Shown: positions 19,260-26,339 of the stretch, piece by piece
Numbering within the stretch: the stretch's first letter is position 1
Layout of the letters: every line of letters starts with the position of its first letter
DNA from: a virus
Direction: 5' to 3' (one strand)
Length of the DNA: 52,037 nt
Virus record (IMG/VR): IMGVR_UViG_3300036826_000115
Span: 1-52,037 of that record
Translations under genes and position numbers: made by a program
Notes under the pieces: generated by a model
Database searches by the model: none
What the model saw: only the letters and a program-made list of their open reading frames with translations
What the model was told of the DNA's origin: nothing

Positions 19260-19374
19260 GCGCGGCCTTCGCCTTCCCGCACTTCACGCACATCGGGTGA
19301 CGCTTCGGGTTCCCGTGCGGCGCGAACTGGCAAGGCCCGCGACGACGGCGGTGGAACATAATCAGCTTCGACAT
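19252..19374 (-). CDS. 40-residue zinc-knuckle-like protein
   Basis: MSKLIMFHRRRRGPC, then a H-x4-H pair, then CVKCGKAKAAHG. A Cys, two His and a final CxxC could hold one zinc. The Arg-rich start suits nucleic acid binding. The ATG at 19374 lacks a strong Shine-Dalgarno. The end overlaps the next start by eight bases, as in other pairs of this operon. Confidence 0.5.
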   Translation of the reverse strand: MSKLIMFHRRRRGPCQFAPHGNPKRHPMCVKCGKAKAAHG

Positions 19375-19671
19375 GGGCTCGACGCCGAGTGAGTACCGGA
19401 GCCCTTGGAGTGGGTCCCTAGCGGTCAAAACGTGTCCTCTCGGTTCGCTGTTTGCGAAGTAGGTGGCGGACCTTCTTCATCCGCTCTTTGCGAAGTCCTC
19501 GCGGCTCAGGTCGCAATTTCCGAGTTCCGGAAATTGCGGGACGAACGCATGACATTACGTCTCGGTCAGAGCTTGCGGACTGACCAGTGGTAGAGCCTCC
19601 AAGAGAGCTCTCCGAAACGTGGCTCGCAGAGCCCTTTCCAGAGGAGCGGCCCCGAACAGATGCTATGTAAG
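19375..19671. other. Intergenic region without a convincing gene
   Basis: About 300 bases between two minus-strand genes. A 45-codon basic frame on the minus strand (ATG near 19552, many Arg and Lys) lacks a ribosome site and runs through the inverted repeat described separately, so it was not called. Two copies of TTTGCGAAGT are at about 19451 and 19488. Probably regulatory. Confidence 0.5.
19512..19538. repeat. Perfect 11-bp inverted repeat, candidate operator
   Basis: CGCAATTTCCG at 19512-19522 and CGGAAATTGCG at 19528-19538, with five bases between. AT-rich arms in a GC-rich genome and perfect symmetry fit a dimeric repressor site better than a terminator. A related palindrome, CCGCAAATTGCGG, is at 37624-37636. 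Confidence 0.6.
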
Positions 19672-20178
19672 TCAGAACTCCACTTCCTTGAGATCATCTT
19701 CGGCTTCCCAGACTTGTCCCTGCTCCAGCCCTCCGCACTCACGGCACTGGAGGACGTTGTACTTGTCCATCCGATAGTCGGTAGGCCGTGGTATGCACCC
19801 GCAGACAGGGTTCCCGGCGTCCATCAGCATCCTCACGCGCACCAGCGCCTCTGGCCTCGACCACGGCGGCTTCCTCCTCCCGTACCTGTCCTTCTCGCTC
19901 TCCCTCGCCTGCTGCTTCTTCGCGGCGACGCCCTGCATCTCCCTGTAGAGAGCTGACGGTGATGGTCGCCATTGCTCACCTCTCATGGTTCGTAGTACCG
20001 ACATGACTTTAGACGCAGGGTCCTCATGGAGTGCGTCCAGATACGGAGCAAGGTCTTCGATAGACATGCGCTTCGGCCACCATCCTTTCAGCGCATCGTA
20101 GACCTCCAGCCATCCAAGCTCGCTGAGAGATTGATAGTCTCCATTGAGAGACATCTCCATCAACTTCGTTCGTTCCAT
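19672..20178 (-). CDS. Zinc-ribbon protein, possible helicase-loader-like
   Basis: 168 residues. ATG after GGAGGGACG, an excellent ribosome site. The N-terminal half is helical, with W-W-P and a run WRPSPSALYREMQG. Short phage proteins with W-x-P-S/T-x-x-x-x-R near the middle are often replicative helicase loaders or G39P-like factors. The C-terminal part has CGC and CREC (VCGCIPRP, then LQCRECGG), a likely zinc ribbon. The loader idea is only a suggestion. If right, this would be the only replication-linked protein recognised here. Confidence 0.6.
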   Translation of the reverse strand: MERTKLMEMSLNGDYQSLSELGWLEVYDALKGWWPKRMSIEDLAPYLDALHEDPASKVMSVLRTMRGEQWRPSPSALYREMQGVAAKKQQARESEKDRYGRRKPPWSRPEALVRVRMLMDAGNPVCGCIPRPTDYRMDKYNVLQCRECGGLEQGQVWEAEDDLKEVEF

Positions 20179-20624
20179 CGTCCCTCCTCTTCCGTCGTAG
20201 ACTGCCGAGCATCAGATCGTAATTCGCTCCGAGGCGTACTGCCCCCATTGAAGGGAGCAGTCTGCCGATCACCGAGTCGGTCATCGTCGTCGGCCCAGGA
20301 GTTCTAGCGATGCCAGATACCTGCTTCCTCATCATCACTCCTGTCTGCCCAGCGCAAGGCTCAGGACTATCAAGCCACGCCGGGTGAGCGTGGCTCTGGT
20401 ACGGATTCCGCGACCCCCACAGGATCGCCTCAGCTCCCGACGCCTTATTTTCTTCCAACGAGCGGAGGAATCCCGTGGCCCTAGAGGAAGTTGGCCACGG
20501 AGACGTCCCATCGTGTGTTTTGGTGATACGATGAGGTACGCATCTGTCGCAAGAATGCACGTTACACGAGGTTGCTCCTCCCGGCAACCTCGTGTCGTTT
20601 TTGGACTCCGCATCTACCGCCTTT
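20179..20624 (-). other. Unresolved region with two overlapping minus-strand frames
   Basis: Two minus frames compete. One (20335-20613, 92 codons, ATG after GAAAGGCGG) ends in GTGATG just before an ATG-ATG pair that has its own AGGAG. The second (20024-20587, or shorter from about 20339) then overlaps the zinc-ribbon gene by 155 bases. Neither looks strongly like a protein. The first contains a full terminator-like hairpin in its coding part, so at most one of them is real. Confidence 0.4.
20564..20602 (+). terminator. Rho-independent terminator facing the plus strand
   Basis: A 12-bp perfect stem (ACACGAGGTTGC at 20564-20575 and GCAACCTCGTGT at 20584-20595) with an eight-base loop, then CGTTTTT. 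On the plus strand this is a standard terminator. The T tract follows only in this direction. All genes around it are on the minus strand, so it implies a short plus-strand transcript or protection from antisense readthrough. Confidence 0.8.
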
Positions 20625-20903
20625 CTAGTTGTCTGACGTGGGCATGGGAAAGATCGCGATAGGCTTCCCGATCCGCTTGGCTACCTGTGTCGCATGTGAC
20701 ATCAGTTCTGTGATCAGGTCTACCGGGTCTTTGTAGCCGTACCCTGCGACGCAGGCGTCAGGCTCCATCCCGGTCACGGATACCGCGATGAAGATGTTCT
20801 CCACCTCGCCACCGTGGCTCTCGACCAGTGCCCCGATGATCTGCATCCCTCTGTCCACTACTACGGCGAGGGGGGAATCGGGATCATCGAATCCATGGTG
20901 CAT
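20625..20903 (-). CDS. Hypothetical 92-residue protein
   Basis: Start at 20903 (MHHGFDDPDSPLAVVVDRG) because GGAGGGCTGAAA stands directly upstream and the previous stop ends five bases before. A longer frame to 20960 would overlap that gene. The product is alpha/beta with a conserved-looking core (GMQIIGALVESHGGEVENIF, then VAGYGYKDPVDLI). No family recognised. Confidence 0.7.
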   Translation of the reverse strand: MHHGFDDPDSPLAVVVDRGMQIIGALVESHGGEVENIFIAVSVTGMEPDACVAGYGYKDPVDLITELMSHATQVAKRIGKPIAIFPMPTSDN

Positions 20904-20905
20904 TT

Positions 20906-21121
20906 TCAGCCCTCCAGAGGCCCGAAGGCCCACGTTCGGCACTGCTCCCTTGGCGACCACTCCAACGCCGTTCTAGCCGGGTGGACGGCCCTGATGGACT
21001 CCTCTAGCGTAGGGGCTCGGTAGAGCACCCAGCCGCCGCGTTCCCACTGCACGATGTAGCCGGTCTTCGATCCGAGCGTGCGCGCTGTTTCCCACGATAG
21101 ATATCCCGATACGGCGATCAT
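20906..21121 (-). CDS. Hypothetical 71-residue protein
   Basis: Start chosen at the ATG at 21121, which overlaps the RusA stop (ATGA) and reads MIAVSGYLSWETARTLGSKT. A longer frame would lie inside rusA. The sequence TGYIVQWERGGWVLYRAPTL suggests a small beta-rich fold. Function unknown. Confidence 0.65.
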   Translation of the reverse strand: MIAVSGYLSWETARTLGSKTGYIVQWERGGWVLYRAPTLEESIRAVHPARTALEWSPREQCRTWAFGPLEG

Positions 21122-21498
21122 CTGACTGACCATCCCTCTCTCAGCAACAACACGGTCGCCTTGTAGCCCTTCACGAACGTGATACTCCTGAACCGGAAGC
21201 ATTCAGGCGTGTCATCCGGGATCCATCGGCCTTTCACCAATGCATCCCCAGCAGACTTCTCGAGGAGTGAGCGGTAGTTCCCCTCGTCACGACGGCGGCT
21301 GACGGGAAACCACAACATCGCATCCATGATGACCGGGGTCTTCAGGGGGCGTCTCGGGTTCACCTCGGCTAACAGGAGGATACCGATCATGTCCTCCCAT
21401 TCCTTCTTGTGTCGTCTCCAAGTTCTCCAATGGGAAACCCCGCCCACCTTGTTGAGGGAGGGCGGGGTCTTACCGGGAATCTCAAGCCTTATAGGCAT
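21118..21498 (-). CDS. rusA: RusA-type Holliday junction resolvase
   Basis: 126 residues, about the family size (120). RusA resolves four-way DNA junctions during recombination and packaging. The core SRRRDEGNYRSLLEKSAGDA, with D71, D85 and then D95/D96, follows the pattern of acidic metal ligands on two sides of a helix with a conserved Lys (K81). The N-terminal PGKTPPSLNK is also typical. It lies in a recombination and accessory operon. Confidence 0.85.
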   Translation of the reverse strand: MPIRLEIPGKTPPSLNKVGGVSHWRTWRRHKKEWEDMIGILLLAEVNPRRPLKTPVIMDAMLWFPVSRRRDEGNYRSLLEKSAGDALVKGRWIPDDTPECFRFRSITFVKGYKATVLLLREGWSVR

Positions 21499-21721
21499 CG
21501 GCCATCATGTCGTTGAACCGCTCCTTGGCGCAGTCTTCGGAGCAGAAGTCCCACTTCTCTTTGATGCGATCGTCCGTGTCTACTTGGATCACACCTGACA
21601 TCGCACCCCATCCTGATGGTCTTACGTAGAACGGCTGTCCGGTCTGTGGTCGTATCTGTTGCGCGTTCGCCTTCCTTCCGCATACGTCGCATTGGTACGT
21701 GACTCTTTCGTCTCGGGCCAT
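21482..21721 (-). CDS. Small zinc-binding protein
   Basis: 79 residues. CDVCGRKA near residue 11 and FCSEDCAKE near residue 59 form two CxxC-type pairs, a likely single zinc site. ATG follows GGAGGAACCGGGC. It overlaps rusA by 17 bases. Confidence 0.75.
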   Translation of the reverse strand: MARDERVTYQCDVCGRKANAQQIRPQTGQPFYVRPSGWGAMSGVIQVDTDDRIKEKWDFCSEDCAKERFNDMMADAYKA

Positions 21722-21748
21722 GCCCGGTTCCTCCTCATGTATGCCCTC

Positions 21749-22144
21749 CTAGAACAGACCTGTCTGCTCAAACTCGGGGCCTTCTTGATCGTGTGGCGGT
21801 AGCCCGCGTGCGAGGGAGAAGCCCCGGTCGGTCAGGGTATAGACGTAGGATCGACGTCCGTGGCTGACCGCGCTGTGTCCCTTCCGATGCTCCCCGGTGC
21901 TCATCAGGTAGCCCTGCTTCACGAGCGTCTGGACGGCGGCCCCAATCATGTTCCGCTCTGTCAACTGCTGCTCGGTGAGATGATCCGCATGGAACTCCCC
22001 ACGCTGATAGGCGATACGCAGGATGACGATACGCAGCCATCCCCACTCATCGCGTCTCCAGTGCTGGAACAGGGCTTGCGCCTGTTCCAGCGTCAGCGGC
22101 GGGAGCGGGCCTCCTCGGCTACCGGCTCCTGGCTCGTCGGCCAT
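21749..22144 (-). CDS. Winged-helix DNA-binding protein
   Basis: 131 residues. The segment LTEQQLTERNMIGAAVQTLV, then KQGYLMSTGEHRKGHSA, then RRSYVYTLTDRGF, is a helix-turn-helix with a beta wing as in MarR/PadR-like regulators. The ATG at 22144 has GGAGG eight bases upstream although it starts within the end of the preceding gene (52-base overlap). Probably a transcription regulator of the early region. Confidence 0.7.
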   Translation of the reverse strand: MADEPGAGSRGGPLPPLTLEQAQALFQHWRRDEWGWLRIVILRIAYQRGEFHADHLTEQQLTERNMIGAAVQTLVKQGYLMSTGEHRKGHSAVSHGRRSYVYTLTDRGFSLARGLPPHDQEGPEFEQTGLF

Positions 22145-22434
22145 TCAGTCTGCCTCCATTTCGAGACAATCTCCTCTTCGTGCTCTTTCGTAGCATCATC
22201 GTGTGCTACTTTCCGGCTCCTGAGGTGGGTGAACTCTAGTAGTTCCAAGTCTGGTACAAGATCCTGCAAGGCCAAGATGCGGCCGACCTCCAGTGAGAGT
22301 GGATGGAGGCCACGCTCATCTATCGTGCGTGGCCTCCTCCCTCTCAACTCTCCGAGGCGCTCACCCTTCGCGAGCGTGTAGTGATGGCAGACCGCCTCAC
22401 ACCATGCCTTGATGATGAGCGCCTCGTCGATCAT
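22093..22434 (-). CDS. Hypothetical 113-residue protein
   Basis: Start MIDEALIIKAWCEAVCHHYT, coupled by ATGA to the upstream gene. Helical N terminus, charged middle (GELRGRRPRTIDERG), Glu/Lys-rich C terminus. Family unknown. Confidence 0.65.
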   Translation of the reverse strand: MIDEALIIKAWCEAVCHHYTLAKGERLGELRGRRPRTIDERGLHPLSLEVGRILALQDLVPDLELLEFTHLRSRKVAHDDATKEHEEEIVSKWRQTEWPTSQEPVAEEARSRR

Positions 22435-22712
22435 GACCGGCCTACAACCTCCACCGCACGCAACCCGATCAACACTCCCATCGTAAAGGCGTGCGTCGTA
22501 GCCTCGCGGGCCTCGGCCTTGGTCGGTCGTATCTGATGCCGCCGGACGGCATGTTCTGCCCCCATCTCGGCGGCACCCATCACATCGACACCCAACTGAC
22601 GGCCGATCAACTCGGCCCCTCCGTACGTGAGATTGTGCTCTAACGCGATGGCATCGTTCACCTGTGCGGCCCGCGTCAAGTCGGCCTTGCTAATGACACG
22701 GCCCGCGATCAC
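22431..22712 (-). CDS. Hypothetical 93-residue protein
   Basis: Helical protein starting MIAGRVISKADLTRAAQVND, with Ala/Gly-rich C-terminal helices (THAFTMGVLIGLRAVEVVG). It is coupled by ATGA on both sides. Its constant linkage to the IHF-like gene upstream may mean a related role, but no motif shows it. Confidence 0.65.
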   Translation of the reverse strand: MIAGRVISKADLTRAAQVNDAIALEHNLTYGGAELIGRQLGVDVMGAAEMGAEHAVRRHQIRPTKAEAREATTHAFTMGVLIGLRAVEVVGRS

Positions 22713-23053
22713 TTCGCCAGCAGGATCTTGATCAGATGGATCAACTCTGCCCTCCGCTGCATCGACAGTCGCTCGATAGTGGTCTTCCCACTGAGCGCGA
22801 ACTCCCCGAGTACCTCTGCGACCGTTTTCCGGCCGAACCCTCGGATACAGAACAGGAAGTCCTGGACCTGCATCGACCCAGCGACGTCGTACCAGGGATG
22901 TTCCCTCTGGTTGAGCACATCAATAGGATCTACGGACTGGTCCCCGATGAGCCGTTTCAGTTGCGCGATCTTCGTGCGCTTCTCGTTCGCCTTCCGCAGC
23001 GCGGTCATGCGCTGTTCACGGCGGGCTTGGATTAGAGCAGCATCACCCGACAT
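22709..23053 (-). CDS. Integration host factor-like DNA-binding protein (actinobacterial mIHF type)
   Basis: 114 residues, close to mIHF (about 105). The order is as in mIHF: a charged N-terminal helix (LRKANEKRTKIAQLKRLI), then VDPIDVLNQRE, then VQDFLFCIRGFGRKTVAEVL, the helix-hairpin-helix-like DNA-binding turn (I-R-G-F-G-R), and a final helix. mIHF bends and compacts DNA in actinobacteria, so this gene also points to the host group. It may take part in recombination, packaging or gene control. Confidence 0.75.
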   Translation of the reverse strand: MSGDAALIQARREQRMTALRKANEKRTKIAQLKRLIGDQSVDPIDVLNQREHPWYDVAGSMQVQDFLFCIRGFGRKTVAEVLGEFALSGKTTIERLSMQRRAELIHLIKILLAK

Positions 23054-23321
23054 CGAGGGACTCGGACACGTTCACCTTCGGCTGCTTCTTGATCCAGAAG
23101 CGCGCTCCCAGTGACACGATCTCCAAGTCGCCGTTCCGGACGTCGGCCATCAGGTCGAACTTCTCAATGGCCTGCTCCCTCGCGGCGTAGGCTCCCTGCG
23201 CGGTGATCTCGCCAAGCTCCTCCCACACGTTCTTGTCCGCGTTCGGGATGCGCTTGAAGATGATGTACTTCGAGCCGGTCTGCTCCTCAGACTCCTGGCT
23301 CACCTGATCCTCCACTGCCAT
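23043..23321 (-). CDS. Hypothetical 92-residue protein
   Basis: Starts MAVEDQVSQESEEQTGSKYI. It has an acidic N-terminal tail, then a compact alpha/beta piece (IFKRIPNADKNVWEELGEIT, then AREQAIEKFDLM). Small proteins of this look often sit next to phage annealing proteins. It overlaps both neighbours. Confidence 0.65.
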   Translation of the reverse strand: MAVEDQVSQESEEQTGSKYIIFKRIPNADKNVWEELGEITAQGAYAAREQAIEKFDLMADVRNGDLEIVSLGARFWIKKQPKVNVSESLDVG

Positions 23322-24168
23322 CTGGTTCTTCCTCCTGGGGTTGTTCCTGCTGTTCGAGACCGGTGCGGACTGCCACTGCGATATGGAGGATCGACCGATG
23401 GACGATCCGTGGCATGTATCCGCCAGCTTCTTCCTCGATGGTGTGCTTCACCCTCATCGCGGACTGTGCGTCCTGGATGAGGAACGTCATGGCCCGCGCC
23501 AACTTCTCGTTGTCGTGAGGGCTCATCGGCGGCCCGAATGGGGCCTCGTACCCGGAGAAGGTGACGGTGTCCATCTCCTCCGCCGGTGTCGGCTGGTAGC
23601 CAGCCATCGTCACGATGAAGCTCAACGGCACCTTCAACGCCTTCGCCTGCGCTCGGGTCTGCGCCATCGACTTCAGTGCGTAGTCGTCCTTCCGCATCCA
23701 CTTCGACTCGGTGCGCTTGCACTCCGCCTCACCACCGCCCACGACATTCCCCGTGAGCGTCTGGGCCTTGTAGGACGCCGAATACCCGAACGCCATCCCG
23801 TTCGCCTTCATGTCCCGAAGCTTCTCGGGGACGATCTCGGGCCAGGGGATCTCCTCCACCGGCCCGTCCTTCGCCGCGAAGACACCGAGCATCGAACCCA
23901 GCGTCCCCCAGCCTTCCACCTGAACGTGATCGCTGCTGCCGATCCGTTGCGTCAGACCTTGCTTGCGGAGTATCTCCTTGAAGATCGTGGCGACACGCGA
24001 TGCGCGCTCTACAACCTCGGCCGGGTCGTTGGTCCCGAAGAGCGTGATGCTCTGTTCTTCGGGCCTGACCACGACCTCTTGGCCGTAGCGCTCGTCGCTC
24101 AAATCCTCCGGAACCACCTCGGCTTCTACAACCTCCTCCTCGCTAGGTGCGGGTTCCGCGTTTTGCAT
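23287..24168 (-). CDS. Putative single-strand annealing (Rad52/ERF-like) recombination protein
   Basis: 293 residues. An acidic N terminus is followed by a domain containing YSASYKAQTLTGNVVGGGEA, WMRKDDYALKSMAQTRAQAK and ALKVPLSFIVTMAGYQPTP. The block K-x-x-x-x-x-S-M-A-Q-T-R-A is seen in many actinophage proteins placed in recombination modules and resembles the core of Rad52-like annealing proteins. The link is from memory of the pattern, not an alignment. RusA and IHF-like genes follow in the same operon, which agrees. The C terminus is disordered (EEPDGSGGSGEPGV). Its promoter predicts a leaderless transcript. Confidence 0.5.
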   Translation of the reverse strand: MQNAEPAPSEEEVVEAEVVPEDLSDERYGQEVVVRPEEQSITLFGTNDPAEVVERASRVATIFKEILRKQGLTQRIGSSDHVQVEGWGTLGSMLGVFAAKDGPVEEIPWPEIVPEKLRDMKANGMAFGYSASYKAQTLTGNVVGGGEAECKRTESKWMRKDDYALKSMAQTRAQAKALKVPLSFIVTMAGYQPTPAEEMDTVTFSGYEAPFGPPMSPHDNEKLARAMTFLIQDAQSAMRVKHTIEEEAGGYMPRIVHRSILHIAVAVRTGLEQQEQPQEEEPDGSGGSGEPGV

Positions 24169-24203
24169 ACTCGTATTCTACTTTGGGGACATGTCGGACC
24201 CAA
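24169..24203 (-). promoter_or_regulatory. Sigma-A-like promoter, predicted leaderless start
   Basis: On the minus strand TTGGGT (24203-24198), exactly 17 bases, then TAGAAT (24180-24175), then ACGAGT and the ATG of the annealing-like gene at 24168. The expected transcription start falls on or next to the ATG, and there is no Shine-Dalgarno. Leaderless mRNAs are common in actinobacteria. A terminator for the previous unit lies 65-95 bases upstream, which supports a new transcription unit here. Confidence 0.7.
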
Positions 24204-24265
24204 GGTCGTGAGAACATCCGGTGCGCTCCTTGCGGTTTTCCCAATTTGTGAACTCGTTCGCATCT

Positions 24266-24300
24266 AAAAAAGGGGGCAGGAGCACGCGCTCCCGCCCCCT
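24266..24300 (-). terminator. Rho-independent terminator, minus strand
   Basis: On the minus strand a GC-rich stem (GGGGGCGGGAGC and GCTCCTGCCCCC, one mismatch) closes a four-base loop and is followed by TTTTTT. It stands nine bases after the stop of the gene ending at 24309 and separates it from the leaderless promoter downstream. Confidence 0.85.
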
Positions 24301-24308
24301 CGTGATGA

Positions 24309-25034
24309 CTAGGCAGCCGCGAGAGCCTTGATCCGCTCCTCGCAGTCCTTGTCGCCGTTGCAGTCGGACAGCTCGTCCCAGAAGGTCCCCCAGCCCCGCT
24401 CCTCGTGACCGTCCAACCACGCCCGGAACGAGATCATGGCCTCGCTGGACCACTCGGCGGCGGGCTCGTAGCGCTCCTTCATCCGCCTGCTGGGCTCCGG
24501 CGAGAACCGGCCCTTCTTGTCACGGAAGCCGTATGGCGTCCAGTGCCAGCCACGCTTCGCGGCGTTCTCCGCCCAGATCTTGTCCTCGGCGTCGAACACC
24601 GCGTCGGCGATCTCCTTCTTCTCCTCCTCGTTCATCACCTCGTTGGCGTAGGTGACCGCGAAGGTCTGCGCGTGCGGCTTGACCCACTCGATCGCGATGT
24701 CGAGGACCTTCTGGATGTCCTTGAAGTCACGGCCCGAGGCGTCGTTGAAGACCGGGATCTCCGGCATGTCCTCCTCGTACGTCTCCTGGATCGCCCGCAG
24801 GACCAACCGCTCCGCCTCGGACTCCGCGCCAGCGTCGGCCATCGACTTCGGCATCTCCACCGGCTGGTGGATGACGAACCGGATCGCGTTCGCCAAGCAC
24901 TGCGTCTGCCCCTCGAACCAGCCGGACCGGTGCCAGTTCGTCTTCTTGTCCAGGACCTTGTGCCTCGTGTTCATCAACTGCATCCACGTCTTCGTCGGCT
25001 CGTGGACCGTGACGCCGTGGATCACGACTGACAT
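24309..25034 (-). CDS. Hypothetical 241-residue early protein
   Basis: ATG after GAAGGAGATCACAC. Starts MSVVIHGVTVHEPTKTWMQL. Mostly helical and charged, with a Trp-rich C-terminal part (KRGWHWTPYGFRDKKGRFSP, WGTFWDEL) and two cysteines near the end (SDCNGDKDCEER). Last gene before a strong terminator. Not recognised. Confidence 0.75.
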   Translation of the reverse strand: MSVVIHGVTVHEPTKTWMQLMNTRHKVLDKKTNWHRSGWFEGQTQCLANAIRFVIHQPVEMPKSMADAGAESEAERLVLRAIQETYEEDMPEIPVFNDASGRDFKDIQKVLDIAIEWVKPHAQTFAVTYANEVMNEEEKKEIADAVFDAEDKIWAENAAKRGWHWTPYGFRDKKGRFSPEPSRRMKERYEPAAEWSSEAMISFRAWLDGHEERGWGTFWDELSDCNGDKDCEERIKALAAA

Positions 25035-25063
25035 GTGTGATCTCCTTCTTGAGATTGGAGGGG

Positions 25064-25135
25064 TGGACGGAACGGGATTCGAACCCGTATCCCCAGCGAT
25101 GCAGGCCGGGTGTCCTACCGTTAGACGATCCGCCC
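25064..25135 (-). tRNA. tRNA-Cys(GCA), unusual identity elements
   Basis: 72 nt, no encoded CCA. Acceptor GGGCGGA/TCCGTCC, D arm GTCT...AGGAC, anticodon stem CCGGC/GCTGG around CTGCATC (U33, anticodon GCA), and T arm ACGGG-TTCGAAT-CCCGT. Oddities: an extra base between D and anticodon stems, U37 where A is nearly universal, A73 where tRNA-Cys normally needs U73, and a G3-U70 pair, the main alanine identity element. Reading UGC (Ala) would need C33 and a broken stem. The fold is sound, but the charged amino acid is uncertain. Confidence 0.8.
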
Positions 25136-25181
25136 ACCTGTGCCGGGAGCAGATGCTACTCCACCCCCGGCGAGGTCAACG

Positions 25182-25337
25182 CTACTCATCTTCTGGCGTT
25201 ATCTCTAGGGCGATACGCCCGGGACGACCCATCACCACCCATAACTCTTTCGGCAGGTAGAGGATGGCCTCATCCTTGGTGCCGAAGACAACCATTGATC
25301 TGGTCTTGCGTACGAGAGGGATGTAGACAATCACCAC
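25182..25337 (-). CDS. 51-residue hypothetical protein
   Basis: GTG start (GTG-GTG at 25337/25334; CAGGA about 11-14 bases upstream). The product VVIVYIPLVRKTRSMVVFGT, then LPKELWVVMGRPGRIALEIT, looks like one small beta-rich domain. Clear amino acid bias supports it. It follows the next minus gene and precedes tRNA-Cys in the transcript. Confidence 0.55.
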   Translation of the reverse strand: MVIVYIPLVRKTRSMVVFGTKDEAILYLPKELWVVMGRPGRIALEITPEDE

Positions 25338-25544
25338 AACGCATCATTCCTGGGGATCACGGAAGCGCGTCGCACACGCGCTTCCGCTCCTTTCAACTAC
25401 TCCCACTCGGGCAGAATGCTCGGGAGGGAGACCGGCACCGGCGTCGGCCGACTAGGTCGGCTGCGCGACGGCGGCTGATACGGGCCTTACGTCCTCACCT
25501 GATTCCTTTCTCTGTTCGCGGCCCTCGGGCCTGGGTGGACAAGA
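25338..25544. other. Intergenic region with a 10-bp hairpin
   Basis: GGAAGCGCGT (25361-25370) and ACGCGCTTCC (25376-25385) form a perfect stem with a five-base loop and no T tract. A minus-strand Pro/Arg/Ser-rich frame (25406-25490) has no usable start. Otherwise nothing was recognised. Confidence 0.5.
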
Positions 25545-26000
25545 TCAGATCCTGCCTCCGTAGTCTCCCCCATTCCTCTCGGGGATCCATTCGGAGGCGA
25601 GCGTGTCCTTGCAGGCGATGCCACTCAGGTAGGCGGCGTCATGCATCAGCCACAACATTGTGGATATCGCCCAGTCCGACTGGGGGAACGTGCGTCCGTC
25701 GCGGGCGAGCGGGAACACGCACATCCCTCTCGCCTTCTCGACTGGCTCCTTCAACTTTGGGAACGCTGCCCTACACGACGGGCAGTCACAGTCGCCGCCG
25801 TACCAGAACTTTTCGAGATAGACGCACGCCCAATGACTCGGTGCTCTCCTGGGCGTCAGACGGTAGAGCTTTCCGTCGGACCCGCGCACATTGAACGCCT
25901 TGGTCGTTTTCAGGTCCGACTCCTGCTCGGGCGTCAAGAGCCCGAGCAGGAGCTTCCGCGCCTTGCGCTCCGCTGAGACCGGGGAGACCTGTGCGATCAC
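25545..26000 (-). CDS. Hypothetical 151-residue protein with a CxCxxC motif
   Basis: GTG start overlapping the upstream stop (GTGA at 25997-26000), preferred to an ATG 57 bases inside that gene. Helical N terminus (SAERKARKLLLGLLTPEQES), then NVRGSDGKLYRLTPRRAPSH, then GGDCDCPSCRAAF, which may bind metal, then a Trp/Met-rich end. Family not recognised. Confidence 0.65.
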   Translation of the reverse strand: MIAQVSPVSAERKARKLLLGLLTPEQESDLKTTKAFNVRGSDGKLYRLTPRRAPSHWACVYLEKFWYGGDCDCPSCRAAFPKLKEPVEKARGMCVFPLARDGRTFPQSDWAISTMLWLMHDAAYLSGIACKDTLASEWIPERNGGDYGGRI

Positions 26001-26221
26001 GCCCCGCCAGCCATCGGCGGGATGACCAGCGTCTCCTCCTGGTTCTGCGGGTCCCACTTGCCGGGGATCGCCTCCTTGGTGCCACCGTCGAAGACGACCT
26101 TGTGCTCGGCCTTGGCGCGCTTGATCGTCTCCTGCGCGACCTCCAACGACGCGGGGACCTCGGTGTCGTACTCCACGGCCGAGTGCCCCGACCCGTCGAG
26201 GATCTTGATGATGCCCTTCAT
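25997..26221 (-). CDS. Hypothetical 74-residue protein
   Basis: Starts MKGIIKILDGSGHSAVEYDT after GTAGACAGCAGGAGGTCCTT. It forms a small alpha/beta unit of the kind ILDGSGHSAVEYD...VPASLEVAQETIKRA, found in several small actinophage genes. Function unknown. It is coupled to the next gene by GTGA. Confidence 0.7.
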   Translation of the reverse strand: MKGIIKILDGSGHSAVEYDTEVPASLEVAQETIKRAKAEHKVVFDGGTKEAIPGKWDPQNQEETLVIPPMAGGA

Positions 26222-26260
26222 AAGGACCTCCTGCTGTCTACCGACGCGGTTGCGCCGGAA

Positions 26261-26332
26261 TTCCCCGGGCGGGAGTCGAACCTCGCATTCGGCGGGAAAG
26301 AGCCGCCTGTCTTGCCGTTAGACGACCGGGGA
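26261..26332 (-). tRNA. tRNA-Lys(CTT) with an insertion in the T arm
   Basis: 72 nt, no encoded CCA. Acceptor TCCCCGG/CCGGGGA (seven perfect pairs), A73, D arm GTCT...AAGAC, and anticodon stem GGCGG/CCGCC around CTCTTTC, giving anticodon CTT with U37 in place of the usual A. The T arm reads GCGAGG-TTCGACT-CCCGC and pairs fully only if the A is bulged out. Lys is the clear assignment; the bulge and U37 may mean decay or special use. Confidence 0.75.
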
Positions 26333-26339
26333 CTACGAC

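Noticed and set aside
18862-19672. Attachment site or integrase near the arm junction
   Set aside because: No integrase, no tRNA-like core and no repeats of the att type; the region is the convergent end of both arms.
23341-24267. 308-codon plus-strand frame opposite the annealing-like gene
   Set aside because: It mirrors a well-supported minus-strand gene; composition rich in His, Arg and Leu is typical of a shadow in GC-rich DNA and it has no ribosome site.
25406-25490. Pro/Arg/Ser-rich minus-strand frame
   Set aside because: No usable start after an in-frame TAA; left as noncoding.
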